DNA of 64,000 bases from Acinetobacter baylyi DSM 14961 = CIP 107474 (GCF_000368685.1 NZ_KB849627.1:447190-511189), one strand, 5' to 3'. Counted from the stretch's first letter, positions 18,415 to 29,544 are shown. Program-made: numbers and translations. Notes: generated by a model not told the origin, from the letters alone.

Positions 18415-19644
18415 CTAATCATCATGCAATTTTAAGTTTTGATTCCGATAAAGGCCGCAGTTACCCGAAAAAAGATAAGCCAGCAAACACGTAATTACTG
18501 CATATTCAGCAATTGAAACACCAAAAAGCTCAATAGCCAAAATAATTGAAGTTAGAGGGGCTTTACTAGCACCTGCAAATAGGCTGACCAAGCCTAACCC
18601 TGCCAGCAATGAAATAGGTAATGGCAACCATTGTCCCAATGCATTGCCTAGTGTAGTTCCTACAAAAAATAACGGCGTAATCTCCCCACCTTTAAAGCCA
18701 GAACCCAATGTGGTCGCAGTAAAAATCATTTTTCCGATGAAATCGGTAATGGGTAAATCATGATAAAAAGATGCGATCATGCTGTGCACCCCCAAACCAT
18801 TAAATGTTTGCGCACCAACGATCAAGGTCATTAACATAATCAAAATACCACCCACCATAGGGCGAAATGGCATGAAGCGAATGTAACGATTCAGTTGTTT
18901 GCTCACGAAATGAATCGAGGCAATAAAAATCCTGGCAACAATCCCAAAAATCAAACCTGCAACCATCAGGCTAATAATGACAACACTGGTCAGCTCTGGA
19001 AAGCTTGAAACCACATAATAATGATGTGGATGTACAATATGAAAAAATTCAGGAACTTGTGAGGCAATTACTGCAGATACAAAACATGGGAAAACCGCCG
19101 AATAACGTAGTTTACCTAACGAGGTAATTTCCAGCCCATATATGGCACCTGCCAGCGGTAAACCAAATATGGCAGCAAAGCCAGAGCCAATACTCGCAAT
19201 CAGAAATATCTTGCGATTATCGTGAGGAACTTTAAATACTTGAGTCAGATGATCTGTTAATGCACCCGATAACTGTACCGCAGGGGCTTCTCGCCCTGCC
19301 GATCCACCAAAAATCTGAGTCAAAATTGCACTAATAAAAATCAGTGGGCTCATACGCTTGGGAATAAATGCCTTGGGCTGATGAATCTCATCAATCAGTA
19401 AATGAGTGCCTTTCTCGATCGGCGTACCATAATAATAAAAAAGATAACCCATCATTAAGCCAATGAATGGCAAGAAATAGATCAGCCATGGATAAGCCAT
19501 ACGTAATTTATTGGCGAGATCAAAACAGGCAAATATAAGACTGGACGAAACACCTGAGATCAATCCGATCAGTATCGACACAACAATCCAATAGCCAGTA
19601 TATTGAATAATTTCACGGTATTCTGACGATGGGAATATTTTCAT
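18415..19644 (-). CDS. ClC-family chloride channel/transporter
   Basis: This is an integral membrane protein of 409 residues in the ClC family, which conduct chloride or exchange it for protons. The selectivity motif GSAGREAP carries the gating glutamate. GLPLAGAIYGLE follows it, and GSGFKGGEITPLFF represents the GxFxP motif. About ten or more hydrophobic segments are visible and there is no cytoplasmic CBS extension. The variant GREAP (instead of GREGP) is seen in a ClC subgroup, so exact transport mode is uncertain. It is not a fluoride-type ClC by this motif. Confidence 0.82.
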   Translation of the reverse strand: MKIFPSSEYREIIQYTGYWIVVSILIGLISGVSSSLIFACFDLANKLRMAYPWLIYFLPFIGLMMGYLFYYYGTPIEKGTHLLIDEIHQPKAFIPKRMSPLIFISAILTQIFGGSAGREAPAVQLSGALTDHLTQVFKVPHDNRKIFLIASIGSGFAAIFGLPLAGAIYGLEITSLGKLRYSAVFPCFVSAVIASQVPEFFHIVHPHHYYVVSSFPELTSVVIISLMVAGLIFGIVARIFIASIHFVSKQLNRYIRFMPFRPMVGGILIMLMTLIVGAQTFNGLGVHSMIASFYHDLPITDFIGKMIFTATTLGSGFKGGEITPLFFVGTTLGNALGQWLPLPISLLAGLGLVSLFAGASKAPLTSIILAIELFGVSIAEYAVITCLLAYLFSGNCGLYRNQNLKLHDD

Positions 19645-19795
19645 ATCTCTCAGTTACACAATCGGCCTGTACAGGCAAGATCTCAAGTTATTTTGTCTTA
19701 TTAATTTTAACACTGAACCGCATAGTAACACTTAAGTAGAACTTAAATACATGGCCAAACTGTATGTTTAAGTTCACTTATATTTTATCTGATTT

Positions 19796-20626
19796 TTAAA
19801 TATTCAAATAAACCTCACTCTGCATGTATAAAACAGCATAGCCTGAAATTTCAATCCGCTCATTATCGAGCATACGGCAATACAACTCTCCACCACGGCT
19901 TGATGCCTGATAAGCAATTAATTCGGTTTTATTCAGCTTTTCTGCCCACAAAGGGACAATCGCGGTGTGAATAGAACCTGTCACAGGATCTTCATTGATT
20001 CCAATTGCTGGGGCGAAATACCGTGATACACAATCATAAGACCCCAGATTAGTTGCGGTAATCGCAACGTCCAGCATCGCATCTGAGGCTGTAACGGCGG
20101 TACGCAATTGCCCTAAAGATTTTAATTTAACCAAATCTGGTTGCTCATCAAGTACATCCTGAACAGATTCGTATTCAACAATATAAGCCTGAGGGTTTAA
20201 ATATACCGCTTTAATTGGTTTATGCAGTGCTTCATCTAGAATTGTAGGATATTCATCTAAACGCTGGGCACGACGCACAGGAAAATTCATCAGGATTTTT
20301 CCGTCTTGTGCCTGAGTCACAATAAATACACCCAGATTTTTTACATGAAACTGAATGGTTTTGGCAGATGTAAAATCCTTAAACAATACGAATGCACTAG
20401 CCAAGGTCGCATGTCCACAAAACGCGACTTCATTCGTTGGTGAAAACCAGCGGATTTCATAATTTTCATGATCTCGAACTTTAACAAAAGCAGTTTCTGA
20501 TAGATTATTTTCGAGTGCAATCGACTGCATCAATGCATTATCCAGCCAATCCTGCACAATAATTACTGCTGCTGGATTGCCTTTAAATAAGTGCTGAGTG
20601 AAGGCATCAACCTGATACATTTTCAT
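19796..20626 (-). CDS. PhzF-family isomerase
   Basis: This belongs to the PhzF/diaminopimelate-epimerase-fold family. The N-terminal QVDAFTQHLFKGNPAAV block contains the family signature, and ENNLSETAFV carries the catalytic-type Glu. NEVAFCGHATLASAFVLF and DPVTGSIHTAIVPLWA are the two other conserved blocks. Members outside phenazine clusters have unknown substrates, and no phenazine genes lie nearby, so a specific reaction cannot be assigned. The 276-residue length is typical. Confidence 0.85.
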   Translation of the reverse strand: MKMYQVDAFTQHLFKGNPAAVIIVQDWLDNALMQSIALENNLSETAFVKVRDHENYEIRWFSPTNEVAFCGHATLASAFVLFKDFTSAKTIQFHVKNLGVFIVTQAQDGKILMNFPVRRAQRLDEYPTILDEALHKPIKAVYLNPQAYIVEYESVQDVLDEQPDLVKLKSLGQLRTAVTASDAMLDVAITATNLGSYDCVSRYFAPAIGINEDPVTGSIHTAIVPLWAEKLNKTELIAYQASSRGGELYCRMLDNERIEISGYAVLYMQSEVYLNI

Positions 20627-20712
20627 GAATATGATCTCTTGTTTGTTTTAGTTTATTTTCGCAATTATGAAGTAAAATAACAGATACAATATTTTTAAAA
20701 AAACCAGCACAG

Positions 20713-20743
20713 AAAAAAGCTCTAGAACGATCTAGAGCTTTTT
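20713..20743 (-). terminator. terminator of the cystine symporter gene
   Basis: A 12-bp perfect stem (AAAAGCTCTAGA / TCTAGAGCTTTT) with an ACGA loop is flanked by A/T tracts. It lies just downstream of the symporter stop. Confidence 0.8.
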
Positions 20744-20752
20744 GAATTAAAT

Positions 20753-22141
20753 CTAAGAGTGATCCAGTGTGACATCATCACGGTCAAAAACTGATTTATC
20801 CGTCTGTTTTAAAATTTGACTGGTCACCATCCCGGCAGTCATTGAACCATTGACATTTAACGCGGTACGTCCCATATCAATGAGTGGCTCAATCGAAACC
20901 AGAAGCGCTACCAGTGTGACAGGTAAACCCATCGCAGGCAAAACAATCAAAGCTGCAAATGTTGCACCGCCCCCTACGCCAGCCACCCCTATGGAGCTGA
21001 GCGTAACAATACCCACCAAAGTCGCAATCCAGATAGGATCCAGGGTATTAATTCCTACAGTAGGTGCAACCATTACTGCCAACATGGCTGGATATAATCC
21101 TGCACAGCCATTTTGACCAATTGTGGCACCAAAAGAGGCTGAAAACGTAGCAATAGACTCAGGTACACCCAAACGGCGGGTTTGCGCTTCGATATTTAAA
21201 GGAATACTGGCAGCACTCGAACGACTGGTAAATGCAAAGGTGAGTACAGGCGCTACTTTTTTAAAGAACTTGATGGGTGAAACCCCAACAAAGATCAAAA
21301 TAAGTGCATGTACAACAAACATAATGCCAAGCCCCAGATATGAAGCGACTAAAAAACTACCTAGATTTAGGATATCAGCGACATTTGAGCTTGCGACCAC
21401 TTTAGTGATCAGTGCAAATACACCATATGGCGTCAATGTCATCACTAAACGTACCAGCTTCATCACCCACGACTGCAAAGTCTGAATCGCGGTTAAGATT
21501 CGTTGTCCTTTGGCTTGGTCATCTCGAATAAGATGAATTGCTGAAATACCCAAAAATATCGCAAAAATCACCACACTAATAATGGAGGTAGGATTTGCGC
21601 CTGTGAGTTCAGCAAAAGGATTACTCGGAATAAAAGATAAAACCATTTGTGGGACAGTAAGGTCAGTCAATTTACCGACATAATCTGACTGAATTGCATT
21701 CAGTCTGGCTGTTTCAGCAGCACCTTGTATGAGACCTTGGGCAGTCAAACCAAATAAATTGGTCATGAATACACCAACAAGTGCAGCAATTAAGGTGGTC
21801 AATAATAGTGTGCCGATACTATAAAAACTGATTTTCCCTAACGCCGATGCTTCATGCAATCTGGTCACAGCCCCTAAAATAGAGACAAACACTAAAGGCA
21901 TCACCACCATCTGGAGCAGTTTTACATAACCATTACCTACGATATTAAACCAACTGATCGACTCGTTGAGAATTGGGCTGTCGCCCCCATAAACAAGATG
22001 AAGACCCAAACCAAATACCACACCCAGTATTAAACCAGCTAATACTTTTTTCGCCAGACTCCATTGTGTTTTTCTGGTTTGGGCTAGCAAAAATAGCATG
22101 GCAATAAACAGAACAATGTTTATGATTAGAGGCCAATTCAT
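20753..22141 (-). CDS. tcyP: cystine/dicarboxylate-type symporter (TcyP-like)
   Basis: This inner-membrane symporter belongs to the DAACS (sodium/proton:dicarboxylate) family and looks most like the L-cystine carrier TcyP/YdjN. The start [17 protein letters not shown], the [17 protein letters not shown] hairpin block, [17 protein letters not shown] and the C-terminal [16 protein letters not shown] motif (substrate/cation site) are visible. An AGGAG site 7 bases upstream selects the ATG at 22141 over the longer frame, giving 462 residues, close to E. coli TcyP (463). Cystine as substrate is inferred from similarity. Confidence 0.8.
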   Translation of the reverse strand: MNWPLIINIVLFIAMLFLLAQTRKTQWSLAKKVLAGLILGVVFGLGLHLVYGGDSPILNESISWFNIVGNGYVKLLQMVVMPLVFVSILGAVTRLHEASALGKISFYSIGTLLLTTLIAALVGVFMTNLFGLTAQGLIQGAAETARLNAIQSDYVGKLTDLTVPQMVLSFIPSNPFAELTGANPTSIISVVIFAIFLGISAIHLIRDDQAKGQRILTAIQTLQSWVMKLVRLVMTLTPYGVFALITKVVASSNVADILNLGSFLVASYLGLGIMFVVHALILIFVGVSPIKFFKKVAPVLTFAFTSRSSAASIPLNIEAQTRRLGVPESIATFSASFGATIGQNGCAGLYPAMLAVMVAPTVGINTLDPIWIATLVGIVTLSSIGVAGVGGGATFAALIVLPAMGLPVTLVALLVSIEPLIDMGRTALNVNGSMTAGMVTSQILKQTDKSVFDRDDVTLDHS

Positions 22142-22333
22142 CCCTCCACTCCTAATTTTAAATTTACGATTTTTTTGAAACTTCAACTATTTGATCACAG
22201 CTAGAATAGTTCAAGCTAGTTTTTTATGAAGTTGCACGATTTAATATGATGTAGCAGCTTGGCGTCATTTAACTATAAGTGACTATTTTATTTATATAAT
22301 TTTAATTCAATTACTTATATTTAAAAAATGATA

Positions 22334-22358
22334 AAAACCTCCCGATATGAGAGGTTTG
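22334..22358 (-). terminator. terminator of icd
   Basis: The stem AAACCTC / GAGGTTT with a 7-nt loop is followed on the minus strand by a short T run. It lies just after the icd stop. Confidence 0.65.
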
Positions 22359-22373
22359 ATCATATTATGTCAG

Positions 22374-23630
22374 TTAATCATCCATATGCTTAATGATGGC
22401 TTGCCCAAACTCTGAACAGGTTAATAGAGTTGCGCCTGGCATTAAACGCTCAAAATCGTAAGTCACTGTTTTGGCTTCAATCGCACCAGATATACCTTTG
22501 ATGATCAGATCAGCTGCTTCTGTCCATCCCATATCGCGTAGCATCATTTCTGCCGATAAAATAATAGAGCCTGGATTTACTTTATCTTGCCCAGCATATT
22601 TCGGTGCTGTTCCATGGGTTGCTTCATAAACAGCAATTGCACCACCAATATTGGCACCTGGTGCAATCCCAATTCCACCCACCTCAGCAGCAAGTGCATC
22701 TGAAATATAATCACCATTTAGATTGAGGGTTGCAATGACTGAATAATCGGCTGGACGCATTAAAATTTGCTGCAAGAAAGCGTCTGCAATGACATCTTTA
22801 ATCACAATATCCTTGCCTGTTTTGGGGTTTTTAATTTGAACCCATGGCCCACCATCGATCAACTCTCCTCCAAAACGCTCGATTGCAAGCTCATAACCCC
22901 ATTCTTTGAAAGCACCTTCGGTATATTTCATAATATTGCCTTTGTGTACCAAAGTAACACTTGGCTTATCATTATCGATGGCGAACTGAATCGCTTTTCG
23001 TACCAGACGCTGGGTTCCTTCTTTAGAGACCGGTTTAATTCCAATCCCACAGTGTTCGAGAAAACGGATTTTTTGAACACCCATTTCTTCTTGTAAAAAC
23101 TGAATGACTTTTTTTGCCTCTGGAGAATCTGCTTTCCACTCAATGCCAGCATAAATATCTTCTGAATTTTCACGAAAAATCACCATATCGGTGAGTTCAG
23201 GGTGTTGTACAGGACTTGGTACACCTTCAAACCAGCGTACAGGTCTGACACAAACATATAAATCTAGTTCTTGACGTAAAGCCACGTTGAGTGAACGAAT
23301 ACCTCCACCCACTGGCGTGGTAAGCGGCCCTTTAATTGAAATGACAAATTCACGTAATGCTTCAAAAGTTTCTTCAGGCATATAGCTGCCATAGATAGTA
23401 TTTGCTTTTTCACCGCAGTATACTTCCATCCATTCGATCGAACGTTTGCCGCCATAAGCTTTGACAATCGCAGCATCTACCACTGCCTTCATAGCTGGTG
23501 TAATATCCACACCAATACCGTCACCCTCAATGAAAGGAATGATCGGATGGTTTGGAACGTTAAGTGACAGGTCTGCATTGACTTTTATTCTGTCACCATC
23601 GACAGGCACCACGATCTTCTGATAACCCAT
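22374..23630 (-). CDS. icd: NADP isocitrate dehydrogenase, homodimeric (IDH-I)
   Basis: This TCA-cycle enzyme oxidises isocitrate to 2-oxoglutarate with NADP. The substrate block [13 protein letters not shown] with the regulatory-type Ser, the [13 protein letters not shown] start and the [16 protein letters not shown] block place it in the dimeric bacterial Icd family. Its 418 residues are close to E. coli Icd (416). The ATG at 23630 ([13 protein letters not shown]) has a GGGAG site. Upstream in-frame codons are ignored. It is divergent from rluE, the same pairing as in E. coli. A second, unrelated isocitrate dehydrogenase lies 1.6 kb away. Confidence 0.95.
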   Translation of the reverse strand: MGYQKIVVPVDGDRIKVNADLSLNVPNHPIIPFIEGDGIGVDITPAMKAVVDAAIVKAYGGKRSIEWMEVYCGEKANTIYGSYMPEETFEALREFVISIKGPLTTPVGGGIRSLNVALRQELDLYVCVRPVRWFEGVPSPVQHPELTDMVIFRENSEDIYAGIEWKADSPEAKKVIQFLQEEMGVQKIRFLEHCGIGIKPVSKEGTQRLVRKAIQFAIDNDKPSVTLVHKGNIMKYTEGAFKEWGYELAIERFGGELIDGGPWVQIKNPKTGKDIVIKDVIADAFLQQILMRPADYSVIATLNLNGDYISDALAAEVGGIGIAPGANIGGAIAVYEATHGTAPKYAGQDKVNPGSIILSAEMMLRDMGWTEAADLIIKGISGAIEAKTVTYDFERLMPGATLLTCSEFGQAIIKHMDD

Positions 23631-23825
23631 TGTACAGGTACTCCCTTTTGTAACTGGCGAATAAATGTATGCCACAAAGGACATACCTTCTACTTTATTA
23701 ACGCCAAACCAGTGTAATTGAAAAATCGTTGTTGGTGAGATTTTGAGCTAAAATAGCAACATTTCTCATTTAAATAAAAACATCTCTGTTTTCAAATACA
23801 CTGAAAACCAAAGCAGAATTTTTTT

Positions 23826-24620
23826 ATGAAAATCGTTGTATTCAACAAACCTTATGATGTCCTATCTCAATTTCGTGAAGATAGCGCGCATTTGACTGTT
23901 TCTAGTTTTATTGCAGATCCTGAACTTCGTATTGCAGGACGTTTAGACTTGGATTCTGAAGGCTTAATGTTTTTGACAGACCATGGTGGTCTGAATCAAT
24001 ACATTACCCACCCAAGTAATAAAAAATATAAGACCTATCTGGTTCAGGTCGATGGTGACATCACCGAAGATGCCTTGGAAAAATTGCGTAAAGGTGTTGA
24101 GCTTGCTGATGGCCTTACCCTACCCGCCCAGGCAACAAAAGTTGAAGAACCAGAATGGCTATGGGAGCGAAATCCACCAGTCCGCTTTCGTGCCAGCATT
24201 CCCACCTCATGGGTTGAAATTTCAATCTGTGAAGGCCGCAATCGTCAGGTTCGCCGCATGACTGCCACGGTAGGATTTCCAACATTGCGTTTAATCCGTA
24301 CACAAATCGGTTCAATTAATTTGGTAAAATTAGGCTTACAACCTGGAGAGCAAAAAGAAATTGAACCTTTACTATATCCAGATTTTAAAGATGTGCCTGA
24401 AGACAAACCTTATCGCTCACGTTCATATGTAAAAAAACCAGGTGGAACTGGCGGTAAGCCAATCCATCATAAAAATAAAGATGGTGACAAGAAAGCGTCA
24501 GATAAGAAAAAATCTGGTACCAAACGTATCTGGCAAATGGATGAAGATGAAAAGCCACGTCGTAAGACCAATGGTACAACTCGTCCAAACACCAAAAGCC
24601 GTGGACGCAGAGCCCGCTAA
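23826..24620 (+). CDS. rluE: 23S rRNA pseudouridine synthase RluE-like
   Basis: This is an RsuA/RluE-family pseudouridine synthase, which in E. coli modifies U2457 of 23S rRNA. The catalytic motif GRLDLDSEGL carries Asp41, and CEGRNRQVRRMTATVGFPTLRLIR is the conserved RNA-binding block. Conserved divergence from icd supports RluE. About 60 C-terminal residues beyond the catalytic domain are Lys/Arg/Gly-rich and probably disordered, unlike the 217-residue E. coli protein. This tail may bind RNA. Confidence 0.87.
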   Translation: MKIVVFNKPYDVLSQFREDSAHLTVSSFIADPELRIAGRLDLDSEGLMFLTDHGGLNQYITHPSNKKYKTYLVQVDGDITEDALEKLRKGVELADGLTLPAQATKVEEPEWLWERNPPVRFRASIPTSWVEISICEGRNRQVRRMTATVGFPTLRLIRTQIGSINLVKLGLQPGEQKEIEPLLYPDFKDVPEDKPYRSRSYVKKPGGTGGKPIHHKNKDGDKKASDKKKSGTKRIWQMDEDEKPRRKTNGTTRPNTKSRGRRAR

Positions 24621-24704
24621 TCAATTGATAGATTACATTTTTTAAACCTATGATTTTTAATCAATTGGTTAACATAATGGTTTCTAAATTCTGGAGACCA
24701 TTTA

Positions 24705-25103
24705 ATGCTTAAAATATTACTTCCACTGGTTGGACTAGGTTTCTCCACATTTTGCCTTGCTCAGAATCCATTAAGTGTGCATGTACTTAGCCTCGAAACG
24801 GGCTTACCCTCTGCCAATGTAAACGTTACCCTAGAAGCTCAGCAAAAAGATAAATGGGTCGAGATTAATCACGGTACAACAGATGATAATGGCCGTATTG
24901 CAGCATTGTATCCCGAAGATAAACCCCTAGATAAAGGCATTTATCGGGTGACGTTTAAAACGGGTGAGTGGTTTCGGCAGAAAAACCAACGTTCATTTTT
25001 TCCAGAAGTTCCTGTGGTTTTCGTGATTGATGGATCGCTCGAACACTACCATATTCCACTATTAATTAGTCCTTATGGCTATTCAACTTATCGTGGTAAT
25101 TAA
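24705..25103 (+). CDS. uraH: periplasmic 5-hydroxyisourate hydrolase
   Basis: This transthyretin-fold enzyme hydrolyses 5-hydroxyisourate, the product of urate oxidation. A signal peptide (cleavage near FCLA) indicates a periplasmic location, as in E. coli HiuH. Visible active-site blocks are the first-strand His26 (LSVHVLS), the Arg-containing YRVTFKTGEWF region and the EHYHIPLL His pair. The C-terminal tetrapeptide is YRGN where the family almost always has YRGS. No urate oxidase or OHCU decarboxylase lies nearby. Confidence 0.9.
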   Translation: MLKILLPLVGLGFSTFCLAQNPLSVHVLSLETGLPSANVNVTLEAQQKDKWVEINHGTTDDNGRIAALYPEDKPLDKGIYRVTFKTGEWFRQKNQRSFFPEVPVVFVIDGSLEHYHIPLLISPYGYSTYRGN

Positions 25104-25147
25104 ATTTGAGCGCTTTTTACGTTCCCAATTACGATGCAAAATCAAAT

Positions 25148-25176
25148 AAAAAACGATGCCTAGGCATCGTTTTTTA
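25148..25176. terminator. bidirectional terminator between uraH and IDH-II
   Basis: The palindrome ACGATGCC / GGCATCGT centred on TA is flanked by A and T tracts. It separates convergent uraH and the monomeric isocitrate dehydrogenase gene. Confidence 0.8.
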
Positions 25177-25197
25177 TTCAAAATCAATCAGCTTTAC

Positions 25198-27429
25198 TTA
25201 TACAGTTTCAAGTGTTGAATTAAATGTTGCACTTGGACGCATCACTGCATTTGCTTTTGCAGGATCAATTGCATAGTAACCACCGATATCTGCCGCACTA
25301 CCCTGTACTTGAGATAGCTCTGCAATAATTTTTTCTTCATTATCCGCTAAAGCTTGTGCAAGTGGTGCAAATTTGGCTTTCAACTCTGCATCTTCATCTT
25401 GCGCTGCAAGTGCTTCAGCCCAATACAATGATAGATAGAAATGGCTACCACGGTTATCCAGCTCGCCAGTACGACGTGAAGGAGACTTATCATTGTCAAG
25501 TAGCTTGCCTGTTGCCTGATCTAAGGTTTTTGCAAGTAACTTGGCACGTGCATTGTCTTCTTTGATGCCTAACTCTTCCAAAGATACAGCAAGCGCAAGG
25601 AACTCACCCAAAGAATCCCAACGCAAGTGGTTTTCTTCTACCAGTTGTTGTACGTGTTTTGGTGCTGAACCGCCTGCACCAGTTTCGTACATTCCACCAC
25701 CTGCCATGAGTGGCACAATAGATAGCATCTTGGCTGAAGTACCCAATTCCATAATTGGGAACAAATCTGTGAGGTAATCACGCAAGATGTTACCTGTGAC
25801 AGAAATCGTATCTAAGCCACGTACCACACGTTCAAGTGTGTAACGCATTGCACGAACCTGTGACATGATTTCAATATCAAGACCTGTTGTGTCATGCTCT
25901 TTCAAGTAAGTTTGTACTTTCTTGATCAATTCATTTTCATGTGGACGGTACGGGTCAAGCCAGAAAATGGCTGGCATACCAGAGTTACGTGCACGAGTTA
26001 CAGCAAGTTTTACCCAGTCACGAATCGGTGCGTCTTTCACCTGACACATACGCCAGATATCACCTTCCTCAACATTTTGAGAAAGCAACACTTCACCTGT
26101 TTCAAGGTCAGTAATATTGGCAACACCTGCTTGTGGAATTTCAAACGTCTTATCGTGAGAACCGTATTCTTCAGCTTTTTGTGCCATCAAACCTACGTTT
26201 GGTACAGTACCCATGGTTTTCGGGTCGAAATTACCATGCCATTTACAGAAATTAATCATTTCTTGGTAAATACGAGCGAAAGTTGATTCTGGCATCACGG
26301 CTTTAGCATCATATTGCTTGCCATCAGCACCCCACATTTTACCGCCTGCACGGATCATCGCTGGCATGGATGCATCAACAATAATGTCATTTGGAGAATG
26401 GAAGTTGGTGATTCCTTTTGCAGAATCGACCATGGCAAGTGCAGGACGATGCTCTTGACAAGCATGCAAGTCTTCAATGATTTCTTCACGTAATGAAGTT
26501 GGCAAAGTTTCGATTTTCTCGTAAAGACCCGCCATACCATTGTTTACATTGATGCCTAGCTCATCAAATAATTTGGCATGTTTCTCAAAAGCTTCTTTAT
26601 AGTAAATTTTGACACAGTGACCAAATACAATTGGATGTGACACTTTCATCATAGTTGCTTTCACGTGCAACGAAAATAAAATGCCTGCTTCACGGCAATC
26701 ATCGAGCTGCTTTTCATAAAAATCGCAAAGCGCTTTTTTGCTCATAAACATTGAGTCAATGATTTCACCATCAAGCAAAGCTACTTTTGGTTTAAGCACG
26801 ATGGTTTCACCGCTTTTTGTAACCAACTCCATTTTGACGTTACGTGCACGATCAAGTGTCATTGATTTTTCACCATGATAGAAGTCACCTTCTTCCATAT
26901 GTGATACATGCGTTTGTGACCATTGCTTCCACTCGCTCATTGAATGCGGGTGTTTTTTTGCATAGTTTTTCACTGCCGCTGGGGCACGGCGATCAGAGTT
27001 ACCTTCACGTAATACAGGATTTACTGCTGAGCCCAAGCATTTACCATAACGTGCTTTCAGCTCTTTTTCTTCTTCTGTTGAAGGATTTTCTGGATAATCT
27101 GGAATCGCAAAACCTTTCGATTGAAGCTCTTTGATACAAGCAGTAAGCTGTGCAACTGAAGCACTGATATTTGGTAGCTTGATAATGTTTGTATCTGGAT
27201 CTTGTGTGAGACGACCAAGTTCAGCCAAATTATTCGGTACTTTCTGCTCATCGCTCAAGTACTCAGGAAATTCTGCAAGCACACGTGTCGCAACAGAAAT
27301 ATCACTTTTCTCAATTTCTATGCCAGCAGGCTTAGTAAAAGTCTCAATGATCGGCAGCAGTGAGTAAGTCGCTAATAGCGGCGCCTCATCGGTCAGTGTG
27401 TAAATGATTGTTGACTTTCCACCAGCCAT
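25198..27429 (-). CDS. NADP isocitrate dehydrogenase, monomeric (IDH-II)
   Basis: This 743-residue enzyme belongs to the monomeric NADP-IDH family, which catalyses the same reaction as Icd with an unrelated sequence. Characteristic blocks are [22 protein letters not shown] at the start, [47 protein letters not shown], and [19 protein letters not shown]. The length is exactly that of the family. The gene is monocistronic. Acinetobacter is known to carry both isozymes; here they are neighbours, separated only by rluE and uraH. Confidence 0.95.
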   Translation of the reverse strand: MAGGKSTIIYTLTDEAPLLATYSLLPIIETFTKPAGIEIEKSDISVATRVLAEFPEYLSDEQKVPNNLAELGRLTQDPDTNIIKLPNISASVAQLTACIKELQSKGFAIPDYPENPSTEEEKELKARYGKCLGSAVNPVLREGNSDRRAPAAVKNYAKKHPHSMSEWKQWSQTHVSHMEEGDFYHGEKSMTLDRARNVKMELVTKSGETIVLKPKVALLDGEIIDSMFMSKKALCDFYEKQLDDCREAGILFSLHVKATMMKVSHPIVFGHCVKIYYKEAFEKHAKLFDELGINVNNGMAGLYEKIETLPTSLREEIIEDLHACQEHRPALAMVDSAKGITNFHSPNDIIVDASMPAMIRAGGKMWGADGKQYDAKAVMPESTFARIYQEMINFCKWHGNFDPKTMGTVPNVGLMAQKAEEYGSHDKTFEIPQAGVANITDLETGEVLLSQNVEEGDIWRMCQVKDAPIRDWVKLAVTRARNSGMPAIFWLDPYRPHENELIKKVQTYLKEHDTTGLDIEIMSQVRAMRYTLERVVRGLDTISVTGNILRDYLTDLFPIMELGTSAKMLSIVPLMAGGGMYETGAGGSAPKHVQQLVEENHLRWDSLGEFLALAVSLEELGIKEDNARAKLLAKTLDQATGKLLDNDKSPSRRTGELDNRGSHFYLSLYWAEALAAQDEDAELKAKFAPLAQALADNEEKIIAELSQVQGSAADIGGYYAIDPAKANAVMRPSATFNSTLETV

Positions 27430-27621
27430 ATATTTCTCCTGCTTTGGATTGAGTTTTTTTAGGAGCGAGAATCAAGATTCACTCCTTGGAACCGATTAGC
27501 TTATTTAAAACCCAGAGAGTATCCGCCCTCATCGCATTTCAGTCAACGTAATATCCAGTGATACCAACATTTCGAAAATAAATAATGTTCGATAATCAGA
27601 TTTTCAAAAAAGATACCTCAC

Positions 27622-27650
27622 AAAAAAAAGACGCTTTACAGCGTCGTTTT
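27622..27650 (-). terminator. terminator of the M61 peptidase gene
   Basis: The stem GACGC / GCGTC extended by A/T pairs, with a TTTACA loop, gives a T tract on the minus strand. Confidence 0.7.
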
Positions 27651-27671
27651 CTCTTTCGGTTTAAATCAGCT

Positions 27672-29375
27672 TTAGACTTTTAACCAATGATCGGCTTTGG
27701 ATTGATCCTGCACGACCAGTTCAACTTCTGCCAAATTTATTGTTGAACGCTCTACCTCAAATGACATCAGCTCATCTCGACGGAACGCAAGTATTGTGAT
27801 TATCCCTTGCTGTTTTGCATAAGTCGCCAGTAATTTTTCTGATGCTTTTAAACCATCAATCGCAATAATAACATCTTGTGCAGACAAACCTGCTGTTGCA
27901 GCAGCACCATAACGATTCACTTGCTGAACCATTACACCTTCAGGCTTATCCTGCAATTTCATGCCAAACGGCATTTTTTTATCATGCTTTAAAGCATAGC
28001 TCAGGCCGAATTCAGGAAATAATTGATCCAGTGGTAGCTCATCTGTCGTATTAATTAAATGATTAATTTGCTCAATCCAGCTATCGCCAGTAAGCTGTTG
28101 ACATAACTCAAAGATGGTTCGCTCATTGACCTGCACACCTTTCTCAGTATTTTGATACAGTAAGCGTAATAAAGCATCAAGGCTTGATCCACGTAATCTC
28201 AGGCCTAAGTCAAGGCAGAGTGCAACTAGACAGCCTTTATTATAGTAACTTGTTCCTGCATTATTTGAGTTTTCATCCTGACGATAAAACTTGATCCATG
28301 CATCAAAACTTGACTCTGCAACTGATTGAATTTGGCGTCCAGGATTTTGCAAATAACGATCAATCTGTGCTTTAAGCAATTTCAAATAAGACTCTTGCGA
28401 GATGACACCACTACGAAGCAAAATCAAGTCGTCATAATATGAGGTAAAGCCTTCAAAAATCCACAACAGCGAGGTATAGCTCTCCTGATTCAAATTATAT
28501 CGCGCAAAATTTTCTGGACGAATAAACTTGACCAACCATGAATGAAAATATTCATGACTACACAATCCTAAAAAGCGTTGATAATCTTCAGATGGCTCTT
28601 CAGGTTCATTTAACTTTGGCAAATCTGTTCGTGGAATAATCAAACTTGTGCTATTGCAGTGCTCAAGCCCACCATAACTATTCCCTGTCGCCATGGTCAT
28701 AAAAGTATAATTTTGGAAAGGTGCTGAACCAAATAATGCTACTTCTGTCGCACAAATTTTTTCTAAATCATTTTTTAAACGTTCGGTATTGGTTGCATGT
28801 ATTCCAGAAATCACCATCTCGTGCGCGATGTTACCCGCTTCAAATGAAAAACGAGTTTGCTCAGCAAGCTCAAATGGACTGTCAATCAGTTGATCATAAT
28901 TTTCAGCCTTCAGTGTAAAACGACCTTTCACCAAACTTTTTGATGGCAAACCAGTCGCAAGCTGAAAATGCTTTAACTCTTGTGGTAAAAATAATTCAAC
29001 TTCACACGCTTTTTCTTCCTGACCACCTAAAGCAAGACAAACACAGGCAGGATTAATATATAGACGAGTCTGATCGACATATGCACCACGAACAGAAAGA
29101 TCATAGGCATAGGCATCATATTCAACGGTAATCAGCTCATGATCGGTATTGAATAATCTCCAACGATTTTTTTGTTGTTTTTTAATTTCTAATATCCGGC
29201 CTGCTTCATCATACGCCTGAACCGACTCGATATGTTTGGAAAATTCACGAATCAGGTAGCTTCCTGGAATCCAAGTGGGTAACCAAAGTTCCTGATTCGG
29301 ATCAGCAAGAAAGCGTAAAGTGACATGAACAAGGTGCTGACGATAATCGTCGAATTCGATTTGATAATGCAACAT
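27672..29375 (-). CDS. M61 glycyl aminopeptidase-type metallopeptidase with PDZ domain
   Basis: This 567-residue protein belongs to peptidase family M61. Zinc is bound by HEYFH (H274, E275, H278), followed by the third-ligand region LLWIFEGFTSYYDDL with the conserved Glu. The N-terminal beta domain carries WLPTWIPGSYLIREF. A PDZ domain lies near residues 470-540 (PEGVMVQQVNRYGAAATAGLSAQDVIIAIDG). No signal peptide is seen, so the enzyme is probably cytoplasmic. The physiological substrate is unknown. Confidence 0.85.
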   Translation of the reverse strand: MLHYQIEFDDYRQHLVHVTLRFLADPNQELWLPTWIPGSYLIREFSKHIESVQAYDEAGRILEIKKQQKNRWRLFNTDHELITVEYDAYAYDLSVRGAYVDQTRLYINPACVCLALGGQEEKACEVELFLPQELKHFQLATGLPSKSLVKGRFTLKAENYDQLIDSPFELAEQTRFSFEAGNIAHEMVISGIHATNTERLKNDLEKICATEVALFGSAPFQNYTFMTMATGNSYGGLEHCNSTSLIIPRTDLPKLNEPEEPSEDYQRFLGLCSHEYFHSWLVKFIRPENFARYNLNQESYTSLLWIFEGFTSYYDDLILLRSGVISQESYLKLLKAQIDRYLQNPGRQIQSVAESSFDAWIKFYRQDENSNNAGTSYYNKGCLVALCLDLGLRLRGSSLDALLRLLYQNTEKGVQVNERTIFELCQQLTGDSWIEQINHLINTTDELPLDQLFPEFGLSYALKHDKKMPFGMKLQDKPEGVMVQQVNRYGAAATAGLSAQDVIIAIDGLKASEKLLATYAKQQGIITILAFRRDELMSFEVERSTINLAEVELVVQDQSKADHWLKV

Positions 29376-29544
29376 GATTCTGTATCGGAATAAGCAAGAT
29401 AATTCCTAGCTTAGCATTTTTTTACAAAGTCTTGCGTAGTTGTCGTATTTGTCTGCAAAAGTCACTAGCTATAGCCGTAAAAAAGGCATAGCATGCGTGT
29501 GTTTTTGCATTTCTCGCTAGAGCATGGCGACCCAAGGTGACCAC

